From contig NZ_JAASAF010000005.1 in NCBI RefSeq assembly GCF_012726195.1, forward strand, positions 248,001 to 312,000: a stretch of 64,000 nt of DNA, given 5' to 3'. The position numbers and the translations under genes are program-made. The stretch is from Rhodococcus sp. HNM0563. GTDB taxonomy: Bacteria > Actinomycetota > Actinomycetes > Mycobacteriales > Mycobacteriaceae. Below are positions 62,661 through 64,000 of this stretch, piece after piece (within the stretch, counting starts at the first letter, position 1; each line of letters opens with the position of its first letter). A model generated the notes under the pieces. It did no database searches and was not told the DNA's origin. It saw only the letters and a program-made list of their open reading frames with translations.

Positions 62661-63599
62661 GTGGCAGCGAAGTTGTGGGCGGTCAGTGACATCCATGTGG
62701 CACATCGGGGAAATCGGCCTGTCACCGAGGACCTGTTCCCAGAATCACCCGACGACTGGCTCATCGTCGCAGGTGATGTTTCGGAGAAGACCGACGATAT
62801 CCGCTGGGCACTGAAGCTGCTCAGCGATCGCTTCGCGAAGGTGATCTGGGTTCCCGGCAATCACGAACTGTGGACCACTGCGAAAGATCCGGTGCAAATG
62901 CACGGGGTGGCGCGCTACGACTATCTCGTGACGATGTGCCGGGAACTCGGTGTGATCACTCCGGAGGATCCGTATCCGGTCTGGGAGGGCGACGGCGGAC
63001 CGGTCACGTTGGTGCCGATGTTCCTGCTGTACGACTACTCGTTCCTGCCGGACGGTACCGCGACGAAAGCAGACGGCCTCGCACTGGCGCGCTCGCGCAA
63101 CGTGGTCGCCACCGACGAGTTCCTCTTGAAGCCCGACCCGTACATCACCCGCGACACGTGGTGCCGTGCACGGATCGAGCAGACGAAGGCTCGGCTCGAC
63201 GCACTCGATCCTGAGGTGCCGACCGTATTGATCAATCACTTCCCGCTCGTGCGCGAACCCACTCGAATGCTGTTCTATCCTGAGTTCGCGCTGTGGTGCG
63301 GCACCACCGAGACCGCCGACTGGCACTTGCGGTACCGGGCATTGTGCAGTGTGTACGGGCATCTCCACATCCCGCGCACCACTTACTACGACGGGGTGCG
63401 CTTCGAGGAGGTATCGGTCGGATACCCACGCGAATGGCAACGACGCGGCCTCCCCGACAATGTGCTGCGCCAGATCCTGCCCGTCCCGGACTACCCGCCG
63501 GGCACGCTCAACAAGTGGGGCGGTCATTTCACGGTGACGCCCGAGATGGAAGCCGAAGCCGAGAAGTTTCGGGCTCAACGAGAGAAGGAACTGCGGTGA
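62661..63599 (+). CDS. Calcineurin-like metallophosphoesterase (Rv2795c-like)
   Basis: 312 residues from GTG 62661 with GGGAGGA upstream. Metal-binding sequence SDIHV, AGDVS, GNHE, NHFPL and YGHLHI, in this order, is the full set for the family. The substrate is unknown. GTGA overlap with pptT; the same pair occurs in M. tuberculosis (Rv2795c-Rv2794c). Confidence 0.93.
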   Translation: MAAKLWAVSDIHVAHRGNRPVTEDLFPESPDDWLIVAGDVSEKTDDIRWALKLLSDRFAKVIWVPGNHELWTTAKDPVQMHGVARYDYLVTMCRELGVITPEDPYPVWEGDGGPVTLVPMFLLYDYSFLPDGTATKADGLALARSRNVVATDEFLLKPDPYITRDTWCRARIEQTKARLDALDPEVPTVLINHFPLVREPTRMLFYPEFALWCGTTETADWHLRYRALCSVYGHLHIPRTTYYDGVRFEEVSVGYPREWQRRGLPDNVLRQILPVPDYPPGTLNKWGGHFTVTPEMEAEAEKFRAQREKELR

Positions 63600-64000
63600 C
63601 GGAACCGGCGACGAACCCCATGGTCGGTGCACGAGAAGGTTTGATCGAACGGATCGTTCCCGACGGTGTCGCAGCCGCGGAACTGTTCTCCGACCCGCCG
63701 GGCCTCGTAGCTCATCCTCAGGAGGAAGCCCTCATCGCCAGGTCTGTCGAGAAGCGTCGCCGCGAGTTCATCGGTGCGCGGCACTGCGCACGTCAGGCGA
63801 TGGGTCGTCTGGGTGTGGAGCCGGCACCGATTCTCAAGGGGGACAAGGGCGCACCGATCTGGCCGCGCGGAGTGGTGGGTAGTCTCACGCACTGCGACGG
63901 CTATCGCGGTGCCGTCCTCGGCTACTCGCTGCAGGTGCGTTCACTCGGAATCGACGCGGAACCGCACGATCACCTCCCGGACGGTGTTCTCGATGCAGTC
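63596..64000 (+). CDS. pptT: 4'-phosphopantetheinyl transferase, EntD/PptT type (cut by window end)
   Basis: First 135 residues of about 220-230. KRRREFIGARHCARQAMGRL, GDKGAPIWP, GSLTHCDGYRGAVLG and GIDAEP are the motifs of Sfp/PptT-type transferases, in which the Asp and Glu of DAE hold the magnesium. It transfers phosphopantetheine from CoA to carrier proteins of mycolate and siderophore synthesis. The start is GTG 63596 overlapping the phosphoesterase stop. Confidence 0.92.
   Translation, partial: MTEPATNPMVGAREGLIERIVPDGVAAAELFSDPPGLVAHPQEEALIARSVEKRRREFIGARHCARQAMGRLGVEPAPILKGDKGAPIWPRGVVGSLTHCDGYRGAVLGYSLQVRSLGIDAEPHDHLPDGVLDAV

Noticed and set aside
63596-64000. Start of a secondary-metabolite cluster
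   Set aside because: The phosphopantetheinyl transferase is the housekeeping PptT type in its conserved core position, not evidence of a biosynthetic cluster.
1-64000. tRNA genes, insertion sequences, prophage or attachment sites
   Set aside because: Looked for in the intergenic stretches; no cloverleaf, transposase frame or terminal inverted repeats were seen. A tRNA or motif search program was not run.

Overview
The window comes from a GC-rich actinobacterium of the order Mycobacteriales, most probably Rhodococcus or a close relative. About 36 kb on the right keeps the gene content and order of the Mycobacterium tuberculosis dxr-rip1-ispG ... mapB ... mtr ... mqo-cysG-efpA-proS ... rimP-nusA-infB-rbfA ... 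pptT region. It includes markers of mycothiol-using actinobacteria such as mycothione reductase. I recognised this from memory of family and gene order; no search was run. Start codons are often GTG, genes often overlap by 4 bp (ATGA or GTGA), and several starts sit 5-8 nt after a TANNNT -10 box, which suggests leaderless mRNAs.

Left part (1-28150): an accessory catabolic island. (i) A minus-strand operon codes for a twelve-bladed propeller protein, an SDR, a Rieske oxygenase and a Baeyer-Villiger monooxygenase (cut by the window start). (ii) A GntR/FadR-type regulator is divergent from (iii) a plus-strand run of two large/small acyl-CoA dehydrogenase pairs with a crotonase between them. (iv) A minus-strand set holds an acyl-CoA ligase, a MaoC-type hydratase and an AcuI-like reductase, divergent from (v) a complete family-5 ABC importer with two binding lipoproteins, two permeases and two ATPases. 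(vi) A second SDR and a second ligase are divergent from (vii) a family III CoA-transferase, a family I CoA-transferase and another crotonase. A plausible reading is that a polar, probably cyclic compound is imported, hydroxylated, oxidised to a ketone, converted to a lactone, hydrolysed, activated to a CoA thioester and degraded by beta-oxidation. The substrate cannot be read from the sequence.

The main finding is a shared DNA box. It consists of CAAGTATTG plus a 16-bp core close to TATCCTTGTAAKGATT. It lies in all four regulatory regions of the island: complete at 4477-4502, 5547-5572 (with an extra half-site at 5522-5530) and 14924-14949, and core only at 24846-24861. At the three complete copies it overlaps the -35 and spacer of opposed promoters. 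The island therefore looks like one regulon of the local GntR protein. The copy at 4477-4502 also drives a promoter pointing into a stretch with no annotated gene, where a leaderless 7-codon ORF is overlapped by a 33-codon ORF that ends just past a strong hairpin. This is a candidate regulated small RNA or small protein.

Right part (28150-64000): the core region. It carries isoprenoid synthesis (dxr, ispG), intramembrane proteolysis (rip1), a penicillin-binding lipoprotein, methionine aminopeptidase, mycothione reductase, malate:quinone oxidoreductase, siroheme/cobalamin synthesis, an EfpA-type exporter, prolyl-tRNA synthetase, the rimP-nusA-ylxR-infB-DUF503-rbfA-nrnA-dinF translation and RNA operon, a phosphoesterase and the start of pptT. 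Small accessory insertions interrupt it: a LuxR regulator with a divergent acyl-CoA synthetase (35.1-37.7 kb) and an O-methyltransferase / DapB-like / CMD / VOC / serine hydrolase group (49.1-53.2 kb). I saw no tRNA, rRNA, insertion sequence, CRISPR array or prophage gene.
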